Below, piece after piece: positions 6,914-15,279 of a stretch of 35,361 bases of DNA (position 1 is the first letter of the stretch; each line of letters begins with the position of its first letter). The stretch comes from Curtobacterium sp. MCBA15_009 (GTDB lineage: Bacteria; Actinomycetota; Actinomycetes; Actinomycetales; Microbacteriaceae): the NCBI RefSeq assembly GCF_001864895.1, contig NZ_MJGO01000013.1:1-35361 (forward strand), written 5' to 3'. The position numbers and the translations under genes were made by a program. Under the pieces are notes generated by a model that saw only the letters and a list, made by a program, of their open reading frames with translations, made no database searches and was not told the DNA's origin.

Positions 6914-7747
6914 ATGAGCGACACAGCAGAACACGCCGCCCGTGAGACCGGCCGACAGGTCCGACGAGCAGCGGACAGCCGGTGGTTCGAGCTGACGGCC
7001 CGGGCCGGGTTCGTCGGCAGCGGCATCGTCCACCTGCTGATCGGCTACCTGGTGGTGCTGCTCGGCGTCGGCAACGCGTCGTCCGGCGGCGACACCGACC
7101 AGTCCGGTGCGCTGGAGCAGCTCGCCGCCGTGCCGGGCGGGGTGGTGCTGCTCTGGCTCATCGCCGTCGGCACGGCGGCGCTCGCGCTCCGGTTGGTCGT
7201 CGAGGCCGTCGTCGGCGGCCGCTCGGACAGCACCCGCGGGTGGCTCGCCCGGGTGAAGGACGCGGCGAAGGCCGTCGTCTACGGCGTCATCGCGTACTCG
7301 TCCGCGTCGTTCGCGCTCGGTGCCGGGTCGAGCTCGAGCAGCTCGAGCAAGAGCGCCGCGGCCACGGCGCTCGCCACCCCGGGCGGCGTGTTCCTGCTGC
7401 TGCTGGCCGGCGCGGTCGCGGTCGCCGTCGGGATCGGTCTCGTGGTGCAGGGCTGCCGCCGCTCGTTCCGGAAGCAGCTCACGTCGCCGCCGGCGTCCCT
7501 CGACCGCGCCGTCACGGTGCTCGGCGTCGTCGGCTACGTCGGCAAGGGCGTCGCCGTGGTGGTCGTCGGGGTGCTCATCGGCGTCGCGGGGCTCCGCAGC
7601 GACCCCGACCAGGCCACCGGCCTCGACGGGGCGTTCGACGCGCTGCGGTCGATGCCCGGCGGGGTGTTCGTGCTCGTCGCGGTCGGCATCGGCTTCCTGG
7701 CCTACGGCGTCTACAGCTTCTTCCGGGCCCGGTACGCCCGACTCTGA
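6914..7747 (+). CDS. DUF1206 integral membrane protein
   Basis: A 277-residue protein with about six hydrophobic segments arranged as three similar pairs, each with a GxxxxG-type small-residue pattern and a PGG turn (AVPGGVVLL, ATPGGVFLL, SMPGGVFVL). This internal triplication is the DUF1206 signature; function is unknown. A Ser-rich loop (GSSSSSSSK) lies near the middle. The ATG at 6914 is chosen over an upstream frame extension because MSDTAEH leads directly into the domain and a -10 box is adjacent. It stands alone between the rtcB terminator and the next leaderless gene. Confidence 0.85.
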   Translation: MSDTAEHAARETGRQVRRAADSRWFELTARAGFVGSGIVHLLIGYLVVLLGVGNASSGGDTDQSGALEQLAAVPGGVVLLWLIAVGTAALALRLVVEAVVGGRSDSTRGWLARVKDAAKAVVYGVIAYSSASFALGAGSSSSSSSKSAAATALATPGGVFLLLLAGAVAVAVGIGLVVQGCRRSFRKQLTSPPASLDRAVTVLGVVGYVGKGVAVVVVGVLIGVAGLRSDPDQATGLDGAFDALRSMPGGVFVLVAVGIGFLAYGVYSFFRARYARL

Positions 7748-7784
7748 TCGGCGACCCTGACCGGTCCGCCCGGCGGGCGACTGG

Positions 7785-7790
7785 TAGACC
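7785..7790 (+). promoter_or_regulatory. -10 box for leaderless SMP-30 mRNA
   Basis: TAGACC lies 6 nt before the ATG at 7797. No ribosome site is visible. Confidence 0.35.
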
Positions 7791-7796
7791 GGGTGG

Positions 7797-8672
7797 ATGA
7801 CCTCCAGCGTGACGACCGGCCCGCCGACCGTGTTCACCGACGCCCGGGCGGTGCTCGCCGAGAGCATCGTCTGGGACCCGGACGAGCAGGTGGTCCGCTG
7901 GGTGGACATCACCCTCGGCACGTTCAACACGGCCGACGCCGAGGGCACGCCCCGGTCGAGCGTGTCGCTGCCGCCGCCGCTCGCGAGCTTCCAACCGCGG
8001 GCGTCCGGCGGGTTCGTCGCGGCCCTCGGCGACACCGTCGTGGTGACCGACCACGAGGGACGCATCGAGCGCGAGGTCGCACGGGTGGAGCACTCGACCG
8101 CGGGCAACCGCTTCAACGAGGGCAAGTGCGACCCGTTCGGCCGGTTCCTGGTCGGCAGCATGAACGTCGTCACCGGCGACCCGGACGGGGCGCTGTACGC
8201 CGTCGAGGCCGACGGGACGACCCGGCTGCTCCGCGGCGGCTTCGGCACCACGAACGGCATCGAGTGGTCCGACGACGGCAGCACGATGTACGTCACGGAC
8301 ACCGACGCGTCGACGGTCTTCCGCGCGTCCTACGGGCCGGCCGGCGACCTCGGCGAGCTCGAACCGTTCATCGTCGGCGAGGCGCACGACGGCCTCGTGC
8401 GCGACGACGAGGGCTGCTTCTGGAGCGCGATCTACGGCAGCGGCCGGGTCGAGCGCTACGGACCGGACGGCCAGCACCTGGAGTCGGTGACCATCCCGGC
8501 GCCGAACCCGACGTCGGTGGCCTTCGGCGGTCCCGACATGTCGACGCTGCTCGTCGGGACGGCGCGCGAGAACCTGTCGGAGGAGCAGCTCGCCGAGCAC
8601 CCGCACTCCGGCTCCGTCTTCGCGGTGCCGACCCGCGTGCACGGCTTCCCCGCGCACACCTTCGGCGGGTGA
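7797..8672 (+). CDS. SMP-30/gluconolactonase/LRE family protein
   Basis: A 291-residue six-bladed beta-propeller of the SMP-30/gluconolactonase family, which hydrolyses sugar lactones with a bound divalent metal. The metal-ligand positions are present: Glu22 (AESIVWD), Asn107 in NRFNEGKCDPFGRF, Asn153 in TTNGIEWSDDG, and Asp198 in AHDGLVRDDEG. The protein is cytosolic, with no signal peptide. The substrate is not readable; sugar-acid catabolism is the usual role. No sugar dehydrogenase or dehydratase is adjacent, so the pathway stays open. The next gene follows after 67 nt with its own promoter-like TACGCT. Confidence 0.85.
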   Translation: MTSSVTTGPPTVFTDARAVLAESIVWDPDEQVVRWVDITLGTFNTADAEGTPRSSVSLPPPLASFQPRASGGFVAALGDTVVVTDHEGRIEREVARVEHSTAGNRFNEGKCDPFGRFLVGSMNVVTGDPDGALYAVEADGTTRLLRGGFGTTNGIEWSDDGSTMYVTDTDASTVFRASYGPAGDLGELEPFIVGEAHDGLVRDDEGCFWSAIYGSGRVERYGPDGQHLESVTIPAPNPTSVAFGGPDMSTLLVGTARENLSEEQLAEHPHSGSVFAVPTRVHGFPAHTFGG

Positions 8673-8705
8673 CCCGTCCGTCCGCGGACCGGCGGCACCG
8701 GCGGG

Positions 8706-8711
8706 TACGCT
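8706..8711 (+). promoter_or_regulatory. -10 box before the alpha/beta hydrolase
   Basis: TACGCT at 8706-8711 would give a short leader carrying the strong AGGAGG ribosome site (8729-8734) before the GTG at 8740. Confidence 0.4.
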
Positions 8712-8739
8712 GGGTGATCGCCATCCCCAGGAGGACCAC

Positions 8740-9819
8740 GTGAACGACGACTCCACGCGGGCGACCCCGGACCCCGCCAGCGCCCTCGCCGGAGCCGAGG
8801 ACGCCGAGGTCACCGTCGAGGTCGACCGCGTCGCCGTCGACGGCACGTACGTCCGGGTCAGCTCCGTCGGCGCACCGGGCGGCCGCGCGTTCCTGCTCGT
8901 CGCCGGGCTCGGCATCGCCGCGACCTACTACGAGCGGCTCGCGCCCCACCTCAACGAGAACGGCCCGGTGCACGCCCTCGACCTGCCCGGGTTCGCGGGG
9001 GTCCCGCGGTTCCGCGGCGCGGTCTCCATCGAGCGGTACGCCGACGCCGTCGAACGGGTCATCGATGAACTCGGTCTCGACGACCCGGTCCTGGTCGGGC
9101 ACTCGATGGGCACGCAGGTCGTGACCGAGGTCGCCGCCCGTCGGCCGGACATCTCGGACCTGGTGCTCATCAGCCCGGTGGTCGACTCCCGGGCGCGTTC
9201 GGTCCGGCAGTCCGCGGTGCGGTTCCTGCGCTCCGCCCTGCACGAGCCGTCGGCGGTCCGGTTCCACGCGGTCACCGCGTACCTGCTGTGCGGGTGGCAC
9301 TGGTTCCGCAAGGTGCTCCCGCGCATGATCGCGTTCCCGATCGAGGAACGGGCCCCGCACGTGCGCGCCCGGACCCTCATCGTCCGCGGCGAGCACGACG
9401 CGATGGTGCCGCGGGACTGGCTGCGCCGGCTCGCCCGGGTCTTCCCCTACGCGGTCCTGCGCGAGGTCGTCGACGGTGCGCACTCGGTCATGCACGCCCA
9501 GGCCGACGCGGTGGCGCAGCTCGCCGTCGACCACGTGGCCCGGCGGCTGCCGGACCGCGGGGTGTCGTCGCTCCAGCGGGTGCGGGACGACTCGACCGCG
9601 TCCGACCTGTCCCGACTCGACCCGCGCGAGGCCTGGATGCTCGTGAAGTCCCGGTTCGTCGAACTCGCCGGCATGGCGCACGACGACGACGAGCGGCTCG
9701 CGGCGGCGAAGTCCGCGCACGCCGTCGCGATGGCCGACGGCGACGACCTGCCGGTGGACCCCGCCGACCGCGCAGCGGTCGCCGACCAGGTCGCACCCGA
9801 GGCCCGCCGGACGGGCTGA
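8740..9819 (+). CDS. Alpha/beta hydrolase with C-terminal extension
   Basis: A 359-residue protein. Residues about 30-265 form an alpha/beta-hydrolase fold: LLVAGLGIAATYY as oxyanion loop, nucleophile elbow VGHSMGTQ (Ser122), acid Asp220 in RGEHDAMVP, and His248 in DGAHSVMH. The last 90 residues are hydrophilic, not part of the fold, and have no recognised domain. The GTG start is set by AGGAGG six nt upstream. The substrate is unknown; general esterase or C-C hydrolase activity is possible. It is followed by a strong bidirectional terminator. Confidence 0.85.
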   Translation: MNDDSTRATPDPASALAGAEDAEVTVEVDRVAVDGTYVRVSSVGAPGGRAFLLVAGLGIAATYYERLAPHLNENGPVHALDLPGFAGVPRFRGAVSIERYADAVERVIDELGLDDPVLVGHSMGTQVVTEVAARRPDISDLVLISPVVDSRARSVRQSAVRFLRSALHEPSAVRFHAVTAYLLCGWHWFRKVLPRMIAFPIEERAPHVRARTLIVRGEHDAMVPRDWLRRLARVFPYAVLREVVDGAHSVMHAQADAVAQLAVDHVARRLPDRGVSSLQRVRDDSTASDLSRLDPREAWMLVKSRFVELAGMAHDDDERLAAAKSAHAVAMADGDDLPVDPADRAAVADQVAPEARRTG

Positions 9820-9843
9820 GGCCCGACCGGGAGGTGACGCGAC

Positions 9844-9884
9844 GGAGGCCCGGTGCCGGTCTCGACGACCGGCACCGGGCCTCC
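9844..9884. terminator. Strong bidirectional terminator
   Basis: A perfect 18-bp stem (GGAGGCCCGGTGCCGGTC at 9844-9861 with its complement at 9867-9884) closes a 5-nt loop. It lies between two convergent genes and can serve both. Confidence 0.85.
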
Positions 9885-9920
9885 TCGGCGAACGCGCCGA
9901 CGTGGGCCGGCGGTCCGTGG

Positions 9921-11114
9921 CTACGGGCGGATGAGCCCGCTCAGCATGTCGGGCGTGAGCGCGTGCGCCTCGGCGAGCACCTTGCGGGCCTCGTCGGTCT
10001 TGCCCGGCACGTTCCAGAGCAGGACGCCGCGGACCGTGTCGTCCTCGTCGAGGTAGTAGACGACGCCCGTGACCGTCGGGTCCTGCCAGTCCTCGACGGT
10101 CCGGAGGTCGGTGGAGACCCGGCCGACCGCCTCGTACCCGGCGTCGAAGACGTTCGAGTAGAACATCGGCGTGTGGTCGTACGTCTCGTCGGCGTCCGCG
10201 AGGTTGCGCCCGGCCTGGCGGCCCTGCTCCTTCGCGTTGTCGACGTGCTCCACCCGGCGGGTGCCGAGGATCCGGTCCGGGTACTCGGCGACGTCACCGG
10301 CCGCGAAGACCGACTCGTCGTCGGTCTGCAGCGTCGACGTCACGACGATGCCGTCGCGGACCGTCAGGCCGGCGTCCGCGGCGAGCTGCGTGGCCGGCTC
10401 GATGCCGAGGCCGACCACGACGGCGTCGGCCTCGATCGTCGAGCCGTCGTCGAGGGTGAGCGTGACGCCGCTGTCGGTCTGGGTGCCGGACTCGACCCGA
10501 CGGCCGAGCCGGAGCTCGACGCCGTGGTCCGTGAACCGCTGCTGGAACGCCCGTGCGAGCTGCTCGGGGAACATGCTCGCCCCGAGGACCTCGTCGGGCG
10601 ACACGAGCGTCACCGTCGCCCCGTTCTGCACGGTGCCCGCGGCGATCTCGGTCCCGATGTAGCTGCCACCGACGACGGCGAGGTGCGCACCGGCGTCCGT
10701 GAGCGCCCGGACGCGGCGGTAGTCGTCGGCGCTGCGGAAGTCGACCACGCGGTCCGACTCCTCGAGACCGGGCAGACCACGGGGCTTCCCCCCGGTCGCC
10801 AGCAGCAGGCGCTCGTAGCCGTGCGTCTCGCCTTCGGTGGTCGTGACGGTCTTCGCGGCACGGTCGATCGCGGTCACCCGGGTCCCGAGGACGAACGTCG
10901 CCCCGGTCTCCTCGGTGTGCAGGTCGACCTTCTCGTCCCAGCTGAAGTCCGGATCGGTCCACAGCTTCTTCGAGAGCGCCGGCCGGGCGTAGGGCCGGTC
11001 GACGTCCTCGCTGACGACGCCGATCGAGCCGTCGGCGTCGAGCTCGCGGACGCCGCGTGCAGCGGCGTCCGCGACCATGCCGCCGCCGACGATCAGGTAG
11101 CGGTAGTCGGTCAT
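9921..11114 (-). CDS. FAD/NAD(P)-dependent oxidoreductase (ferredoxin-reductase-like)
   Basis: A 397-residue two-dinucleotide-binding flavoprotein. It has LIVGGGMVADAA (FAD Rossmann, residues 7-18), RPALSKK in the flavin site, LLLATGGKP, a second Rossmann motif AVVGGSYIGTEIAAG for NAD(P)H, and FAAGDVAEYP as the second FAD contact. The C-terminal domain resembles reductases of oxygenase electron chains. It begins 33 nt after the dps stop on the same strand with a GAGAGG ribosome site, so the two are likely cotranscribed. This suggests a role in redox stress or ferric/ferredoxin reduction linked to Dps iron storage (inference). No ferredoxin or oxygenase gene is nearby. Confidence 0.88.
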   Translation of the reverse strand: MTDYRYLIVGGGMVADAAARGVRELDADGSIGVVSEDVDRPYARPALSKKLWTDPDFSWDEKVDLHTEETGATFVLGTRVTAIDRAAKTVTTTEGETHGYERLLLATGGKPRGLPGLEESDRVVDFRSADDYRRVRALTDAGAHLAVVGGSYIGTEIAAGTVQNGATVTLVSPDEVLGASMFPEQLARAFQQRFTDHGVELRLGRRVESGTQTDSGVTLTLDDGSTIEADAVVVGLGIEPATQLAADAGLTVRDGIVVTSTLQTDDESVFAAGDVAEYPDRILGTRRVEHVDNAKEQGRQAGRNLADADETYDHTPMFYSNVFDAGYEAVGRVSTDLRTVEDWQDPTVTGVVYYLDEDDTVRGVLLWNVPGKTDEARKVLAEAHALTPDMLSGLIRP

Positions 11115-11147
11115 CGTTGCCTCTCGGTCGGTGCCGGCGGACCGGTC

Positions 11148-11654
11148 CTACGCGTGGGCGGAGGCGTCGGCGACGGCCGGCGTGGTGGCCGAGGCGAGCG
11201 GCGTGCTGGGTGCACGGTTCTCGGCGGAGACCATCCAGGCGAGCTGCTCGAGGCGCTCGATGAAGCCGTGGAGCAGGTCCGCGGTCGTCGGGTCCTCGTC
11301 GTCGACCTCGTCGTGCACGTCGCGCATGGTGCCGGTGGCCTGGTACAGGCGGAGCGTGACCTGGTCGATCGCGTCGTGCGTCGTGATCTCGCCCTCGGGG
11401 AACTGGTCGAGGTGGCTCGACGCGGCGACCGTCGCCGAGCGGCCGTCCGGCACGGCGTACAGGGCGCGCATGCGCTCGGCGGTGTCGTCGGCGAACTCAC
11501 GGGCGGCGTCGACGATCTCGTCGAGCTGCAGGTGGAGGTCACGGAAGTTCGTGCCGAGGATGTTCCAGTGGGCCTGCTTGCCCTGCAGGTGCAGGTCGAT
11601 GAGGTCCACGAGGACCGCCTGGAGGTTCTTGGCGAGCTTGTCCGATGCGTGCAT
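11148..11654 (-). CDS. dps: Dps family DNA-protection/ferritin-like protein
   Basis: A 168-residue four-helix ferritin-like protein that forms dodecamers, oxidises Fe(II) with H2O2 and protects DNA. The inter-subunit ferroxidase motif is intact: GKQAHWNILGTNFRDLHLQLDEIVDAARE (residues 25-53), with His, Asp and Glu in the expected positions. The C-terminal tail (about 145-168) is Ala/Thr/Pro-rich and flexible. The ribosome site GGAAGGAAA precedes the ATG. Upstream is an ECF-like promoter (GGGAAC-N16-CGTAGA), consistent with stress control. The downstream reductase is probably in the same transcript. Confidence 0.93.
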   Translation of the reverse strand: MHASDKLAKNLQAVLVDLIDLHLQGKQAHWNILGTNFRDLHLQLDEIVDAAREFADDTAERMRALYAVPDGRSATVAASSHLDQFPEGEITTHDAIDQVTLRLYQATGTMRDVHDEVDDEDPTTADLLHGFIERLEQLAWMVSAENRAPSTPLASATTPAVADASAHA

Positions 11655-11690
11655 GATCGGTTTCCTTCCGGTCGGTGCTGGTCCTTCCGG

Positions 11691-11718
11691 TCTACGCGCC
11701 GAACCGCAGACCGTTCCC
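11691..11718 (-). promoter_or_regulatory. ECF-sigma-like promoter of dps
   Basis: On the minus strand GGGAAC (11718-11713), 16-nt spacer, CGTAGA (11696-11691). This resembles GGAAC...CGT promoters of actinobacterial ECF sigma factors. The start site would be about 30 nt before the dps ATG. Confidence 0.45.
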
Positions 11719-11756
11719 AGTGCACGGCGAACTCACTGTCCCCCGCGGGGATCGGG

Positions 11757-12269
11757 TCAGTGAGCGGCGACCGGGTCGACCTGGTCGACGGCGTCGCGCA
11801 TCTGCTCGAGGAACGATGCGACGACGCGGGCCTCGGCGGCGGGGAGCTCCTCGGCGACGGTCATCATGCGGCGGTGCATGATGCCGAGCGTCGCGCGGAC
11901 CTCTTCGTCGGTCTCGGTCGTCGGGGTGATGACGAGGGCGCGCCGGTCGGTGGGGTGCGGGTCGCGGCGCACGTGGTTCGACTTGACCAGACGGTCGATG
12001 AGGATCGTCGTCGAGGCCGAGGAGATCTTCAGGTACGCCGCCAGGTCCTTCGGCTTGACGGTGCGGCCGGCCCGCTGCGCCTGCAGCAGGAACCGCACCG
12101 CGAGCAGGTCGGTCTCGCCCATGCCCATCGAGTCGCGGGTGCGGCGGCGCATCGCGGTCTCGGCGGCACGGTAGCGGCGCAGCGCGTTGAGCACCGCGAC
12201 GCCGCGCTGCGTCGCGTCGTCGTCCGGGAACCAGTACCCGGACGCCTCGGTGATCTCCTGCGTGGACAT
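11757..12269 (-). CDS. MarR family transcriptional regulator
   Basis: A 170-residue winged-helix regulator: TDLLAVRFLLQAQRAG, KPKDLAAYLKISSASTTILIDRLVKSNHVRR (recognition helix about 74-104), then the wing DPHPTDRRALVITPT. The N-terminal helix ALRRYRAAETAMRRRTRDSMGM helps dimerise. The ATG at 12269 is preceded by TACCCT at 7 nt and no ribosome site, so the mRNA is probably leaderless; upstream in-frame ATGs lie in non-family sequence. It sits upstream of dps on the same strand, separated by about 100 nt containing the dps promoter. Control of dps or the FMN reductase is possible but not shown. Confidence 0.85.
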   Translation of the reverse strand: MSTQEITEASGYWFPDDDATQRGVAVLNALRRYRAAETAMRRRTRDSMGMGETDLLAVRFLLQAQRAGRTVKPKDLAAYLKISSASTTILIDRLVKSNHVRRDPHPTDRRALVITPTTETDEEVRATLGIMHRRMMTVAEELPAAEARVVASFLEQMRDAVDQVDPVAAH

Positions 12270-12276
12270 GGGCAAC

Positions 12277-12282
12277 AGGGTA
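12277..12282 (-). promoter_or_regulatory. -10 box for leaderless marR mRNA
   Basis: TACCCT on the minus strand, 7 nt before the ATG at 12269. Identical to the -10 of the marR gene at 4674. Confidence 0.5.
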
Positions 12283-12332
12283 GCCGCTCTCGTTGTCAGG
12301 CTGTCTAGCGAACGCGCGGTCAGTGGACAGGA

Positions 12333-12378
12333 ACGGACGGGAGGCCCGTGGCGGATCCGCCACGGGCCTCCCGTCCGT
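12333..12378. terminator. 46-bp perfect palindrome, terminator
   Basis: A 23-bp perfect arm on each side, centred at 12355.5, follows the FMN reductase stop (minus strand). Its 19-nt outer arm CGGACGGGAGGCCCGTGGC is identical to the terminator at 27874-27917; only the loop-proximal bases differ. Confidence 0.85.
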
Positions 12379-12399
12379 CTCGGGGTTCGGTCCCGGGGA

Positions 12400-12957
12400 C
12401 TACGCCGCGGCGGGCTCGGCCGCTGCCTCGGCGAGCGCGGTGAGCGCGCCCTGCACGAGTGCGGTGACCTCGTCGTCCTCGCGCGGGTGCGTCTCGGCGA
12501 AGCGGACGACCGACTGCGGGATGGCGACCTTGACGTCCTCGAGGACCTTCGCACCGGCGATGCCGGCGGCCTTGCGGGCGTCGTCGTGCGCCCAGACGCC
12601 GCCGTACTGGCCGAAGGCCGAGCCGATGACGGCGAGCGGCTTGCCGGACAGCGGCGAGGAGCCGAACGGGCGGGAACCCCAGTCGAGCGCGTTCTTCAGG
12701 ACCGCGGGCATCGTGCCGTTGTACTCGGGCGTGACGAGCAGGACCGCGTCGGCGGCGGCGACGGCGTCACGGAAGGCGACGGCCGCGGCGGGCGGGGTGT
12801 CGCCGTCGATGTCCTCGTTGTAGAACGGCAGGTCGACGATGCCGTCGAAGGTCTGCAGCTCGATGCCGTCCGGCGCGTGGTGCGCGGCGGCCTCGGTGAG
12901 CTTGCGGTTGATCGAGTCGGCGCGGAGGCTGCCGACGAGGGCGAGGACGTTCGTCAT
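12400..12957 (-). CDS. NAD(P)H-dependent FMN reductase
   Basis: A 185-residue flavodoxin-fold protein of the NADPH-dependent FMN reductase (ChrR/AzoB-like) family, which reduces flavins, quinones or xenobiotics in the cytosol. Visible motifs: VGSLRADSINRKL phosphate-binding loop (residues 8-20), LPFYNEDID, LLVTPEYNGTMPAVLKNALDW (flavin and NAD contact), and GSAFGQYGG. The ATG at 12957 has a GAAGGATC ribosome site and a clear promoter, so the upstream in-frame ATG is rejected. It stands alone between a palindromic terminator and a divergent surface-protein gene; quinone or oxidative stress defence is likely (inference). Confidence 0.9.
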   Translation of the reverse strand: MTNVLALVGSLRADSINRKLTEAAAHHAPDGIELQTFDGIVDLPFYNEDIDGDTPPAAAVAFRDAVAAADAVLLVTPEYNGTMPAVLKNALDWGSRPFGSSPLSGKPLAVIGSAFGQYGGVWAHDDARKAAGIAGAKVLEDVKVAIPQSVVRFAETHPREDDEVTALVQGALTALAEAAAEPAAA

Positions 12958-12970
12958 GGTGATCCTTCTG

Positions 12971-12999
12971 GTTCTACGACGGAGAGGTGTCAGCGACAA
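12971..12999 (-). promoter_or_regulatory. Promoter of the FMN reductase gene
   Basis: On the minus strand TTGTCG (12999-12994), 17-nt spacer, TAGAAC (12976-12971). The leader is short and contains the GAAGGA ribosome site. Confidence 0.5.
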
Positions 13000-13110
13000 C
13001 CAATGCGGTCGGCGCACCGCGTATTCCCGACCGTCCCTCCACAGGCGCGTCGCGGGTCACCGCCGTCCACAGGTCGGCCGTCCCGGGGCCGGCGACGGAC
13101 GCCGGCTCGC

Positions 13111-13116
13111 GACGAT
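13111..13116 (+). promoter_or_regulatory. -10 box for leaderless surface-protein mRNA
   Basis: GACGAT lies 6 nt before the ATG at 13123. Two TCCACAGG motifs occur at about 13040 and 13070 upstream. Confidence 0.3.
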
Positions 13117-13122
13117 CGGGGC

Positions 13123-15087
13123 ATGACAGAACCCACCGCACCAACTCCACGACCACGACCGCTCCGGCGGTGTCTCGCCGCGGCCGGCGCCGCACTCGTC
13201 ACCCTCGGCGTCCTCGCCGCACCGGTCGTCCTGCCCGCCGGATCGCAGGCCGCCGCACTCGACTTCCCGTACGTCGACCAGTTCTCGAGCGCCGCCGGCG
13301 GTGCCCTGCACGGCGACGCCACGGTCTCCGGGGGCCGACTCCGGCTCACCGACGACGTGCGGAACCAGGCGGGGGCATGGTCGACCGACGACACGTTCCC
13401 GTCCGACACCGGGCTCGAGATCGAGTTCACCTACGCCATGTACACGGCGAAGGACGACCCCGGCGCCGACGGGCTCCTGCTCTTCCTGGCCGACGGGGCG
13501 GCACCGCAGGGGGTCGGGTCGTTCGGCGCCGGGCTCGGGTACGCCTGCCGCAAGGAGGCGACCGAGGGCGGCGGCCGTGTCTGCGACCTGCCCGGGGTCC
13601 CCGGCGGCTTCGCCGGCATCGCGATCGACCACTACGGCAACTTCTCGTCGCGGATCAACGGCTCCGGCCCGGGCGCGCAGCCCGACCAGGTCGTGGTCCG
13701 CGGCTCGGGCAACGGCACCGACGGGTACCGCTACGTGGCCGGGGCGCCCGCTCCCGGCGGCACCGTGACCGCCGGGTCCACCCCGCGGAAGGTCCGCATC
13801 ACCCTGCTGCCGGGCGACGACGGCGAACTGACGATGACCGTCCGGCTGCAGGTCGGCAGCGGCATGCGCACCGTGCTCGACGCCGTACCCCTGCACGGCG
13901 ACGACCAGACGCCGCTGCCGAGCACCCTGCGCCTCGGCTTCGCCGGCGCGACCGGCAGCCACGTCGACAAGCACGAGGTCGACGCGCTGCGGGTCTGGAA
14001 GCCCGCCGACCTGTCCGTGGAGCACGACCTGCCCGCCACCGTCGTCGCCGGCGAGCCCGTCCGCTACACGGTCACCGCACGGAACCCCGGGCCGAACCCG
14101 GCGGACCCGAGCCCGCTGCGGGTCGACGTGCCCGACGGCATCGAGGACGTCACCTGGACCTGCGCGGCGGCCGAGGGATCCGGGTGCGCCACCGCGTCGG
14201 GGTCGGGTGACGTCGGCACCGACCTCGCCCTGCCGCGCGGCGGGTCCGCGGTCGTCACGGTCGCGGGGCGGGTCGCCGACGGGACCGCCGGCACGCTCGA
14301 GAGCGTCGCGACGATCGCCCCGCCGCCGTCGTCGTCCGACACGCATGAGGCCGACAACACCTCGCGGGCGGAGACCGTCGCGCAGGCCGCGGCGCACGTC
14401 GAGACGGACAAGTCGGTGTCGCCGGCGACCGTCGAACCCGGCGACGAGGTCGAGTACCTCGTCACCGCCCGCAACCGCGGCCCCTCGGTCGCGCAGGCCG
14501 TCGGCGCGGTCGACGAGCTGCCCGCCGCGATGCGCTTCACCGGGTCCGACGACGACTGCACCGCCGAGGGGCAGCGCGTCACGTGCCGGTCCGACGTCGC
14601 GCTCGCCGTGGGGGAGACGCTCGACTTCCGGATCCGGGCCGTGCTCGACCCCGACTACGTCGGCGACGGCGCGGACGTGGTGAACGTGGCCACGGCGACG
14701 TCGCCGACCGACCCGGACGGGGGCGACCCCTCCACCGAGGTACCGATCGTCGTCGACCCGGGCGACGGCGGCCCGGCCCCGGGCCCCGGCCCCGACGACG
14801 GTGGTGCCGGCGGCGACGGGCCTGACGGCGACGGTCCGGGCGGACCCGGGGACACGGACGCGGGCGGTCCCGGCGCTCCCCGCACCGACGGCGGGGCCCG
14901 TGACGCCGGACCGGCGGGGGGCGACGCCCCGCGGACGCCCACGGCGGCGCTGGCCTACACCGGAGCGGACGACGTGGCCCTCGTCGCGGCCGTCGCGGCC
15001 GTCCTCGCCGCCGCCGGATCGGTCTGCTGGTGGCTCGCACGCCGTCGCCCCCGCGACGGCGAACCGTCGGACGACCACCGCCCCTGA
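13123..15087 (+). CDS. Cell-wall-anchored lectin-like/DUF11 surface protein
   Basis: A 654-residue secreted protein. A signal peptide spans about residues 1-43 (PLRRCLAAAG ... GSQAAA). Residues about 44-290 resemble a legume-lectin/ConA-like bacterial lectin domain: GAWSTDDTFPSDTGLEIEFTY, DGLLLFLADG, FAGIAIDHYGNFSS, LRLGFAGATGSH. Two DUF11 Ig-like repeats follow (about 290-410 and 420-535), each with YxVTARNxGP. A Pro/Gly/Asp-rich spacer (about 545-600) leads to LAYTG (610-614), a hydrophobic helix and RRRPR. LAXTG is the class E sortase signal of high-GC actinobacteria, so the protein should be linked to peptidoglycan. Binding to carbohydrate on hosts or other cells is inferred. No sortase gene is in the window. 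Confidence 0.85.
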   Translation: MTEPTAPTPRPRPLRRCLAAAGAALVTLGVLAAPVVLPAGSQAAALDFPYVDQFSSAAGGALHGDATVSGGRLRLTDDVRNQAGAWSTDDTFPSDTGLEIEFTYAMYTAKDDPGADGLLLFLADGAAPQGVGSFGAGLGYACRKEATEGGGRVCDLPGVPGGFAGIAIDHYGNFSSRINGSGPGAQPDQVVVRGSGNGTDGYRYVAGAPAPGGTVTAGSTPRKVRITLLPGDDGELTMTVRLQVGSGMRTVLDAVPLHGDDQTPLPSTLRLGFAGATGSHVDKHEVDALRVWKPADLSVEHDLPATVVAGEPVRYTVTARNPGPNPADPSPLRVDVPDGIEDVTWTCAAAEGSGCATASGSGDVGTDLALPRGGSAVVTVAGRVADGTAGTLESVATIAPPPSSSDTHEADNTSRAETVAQAAAHVETDKSVSPATVEPGDEVEYLVTARNRGPSVAQAVGAVDELPAAMRFTGSDDDCTAEGQRVTCRSDVALAVGETLDFRIRAVLDPDYVGDGADVVNVATATSPTDPDGGDPSTEVPIVVDPGDGGPAPGPGPDDGGAGGDGPDGDGPGGPGDTDAGGPGAPRTDGGARDAGPAGGDAPRTPTAALAYTGADDVALVAAVAAVLAAAGSVCWWLARRRPRDGEPSDDHRP

Positions 15088-15279
15088 CGGCGGCCGGGCG
15101 ACACCGGCGTCGGGACGCCCTGACCGGCAGTCCCGGCGCGCGGTGTCGCCCGGTACCGGTGCCGCCCGGTGCCGGCGCGCTTGCGAGCATCCTCAGCGCC
15201 GACAGACCCCCGCCGGTCGGGTGCGCGCCGGACCGGCGGTAGGATCGAGATCACGATCCGCATGCCCGAAAGAGGTCCC

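Noticed and set aside
9288..12308. A 1006-codon open frame on the plus strand
   Set aside because: It lies opposite the reductase and dps genes, which have clear motifs. Long antisense frames are expected in high-GC DNA.
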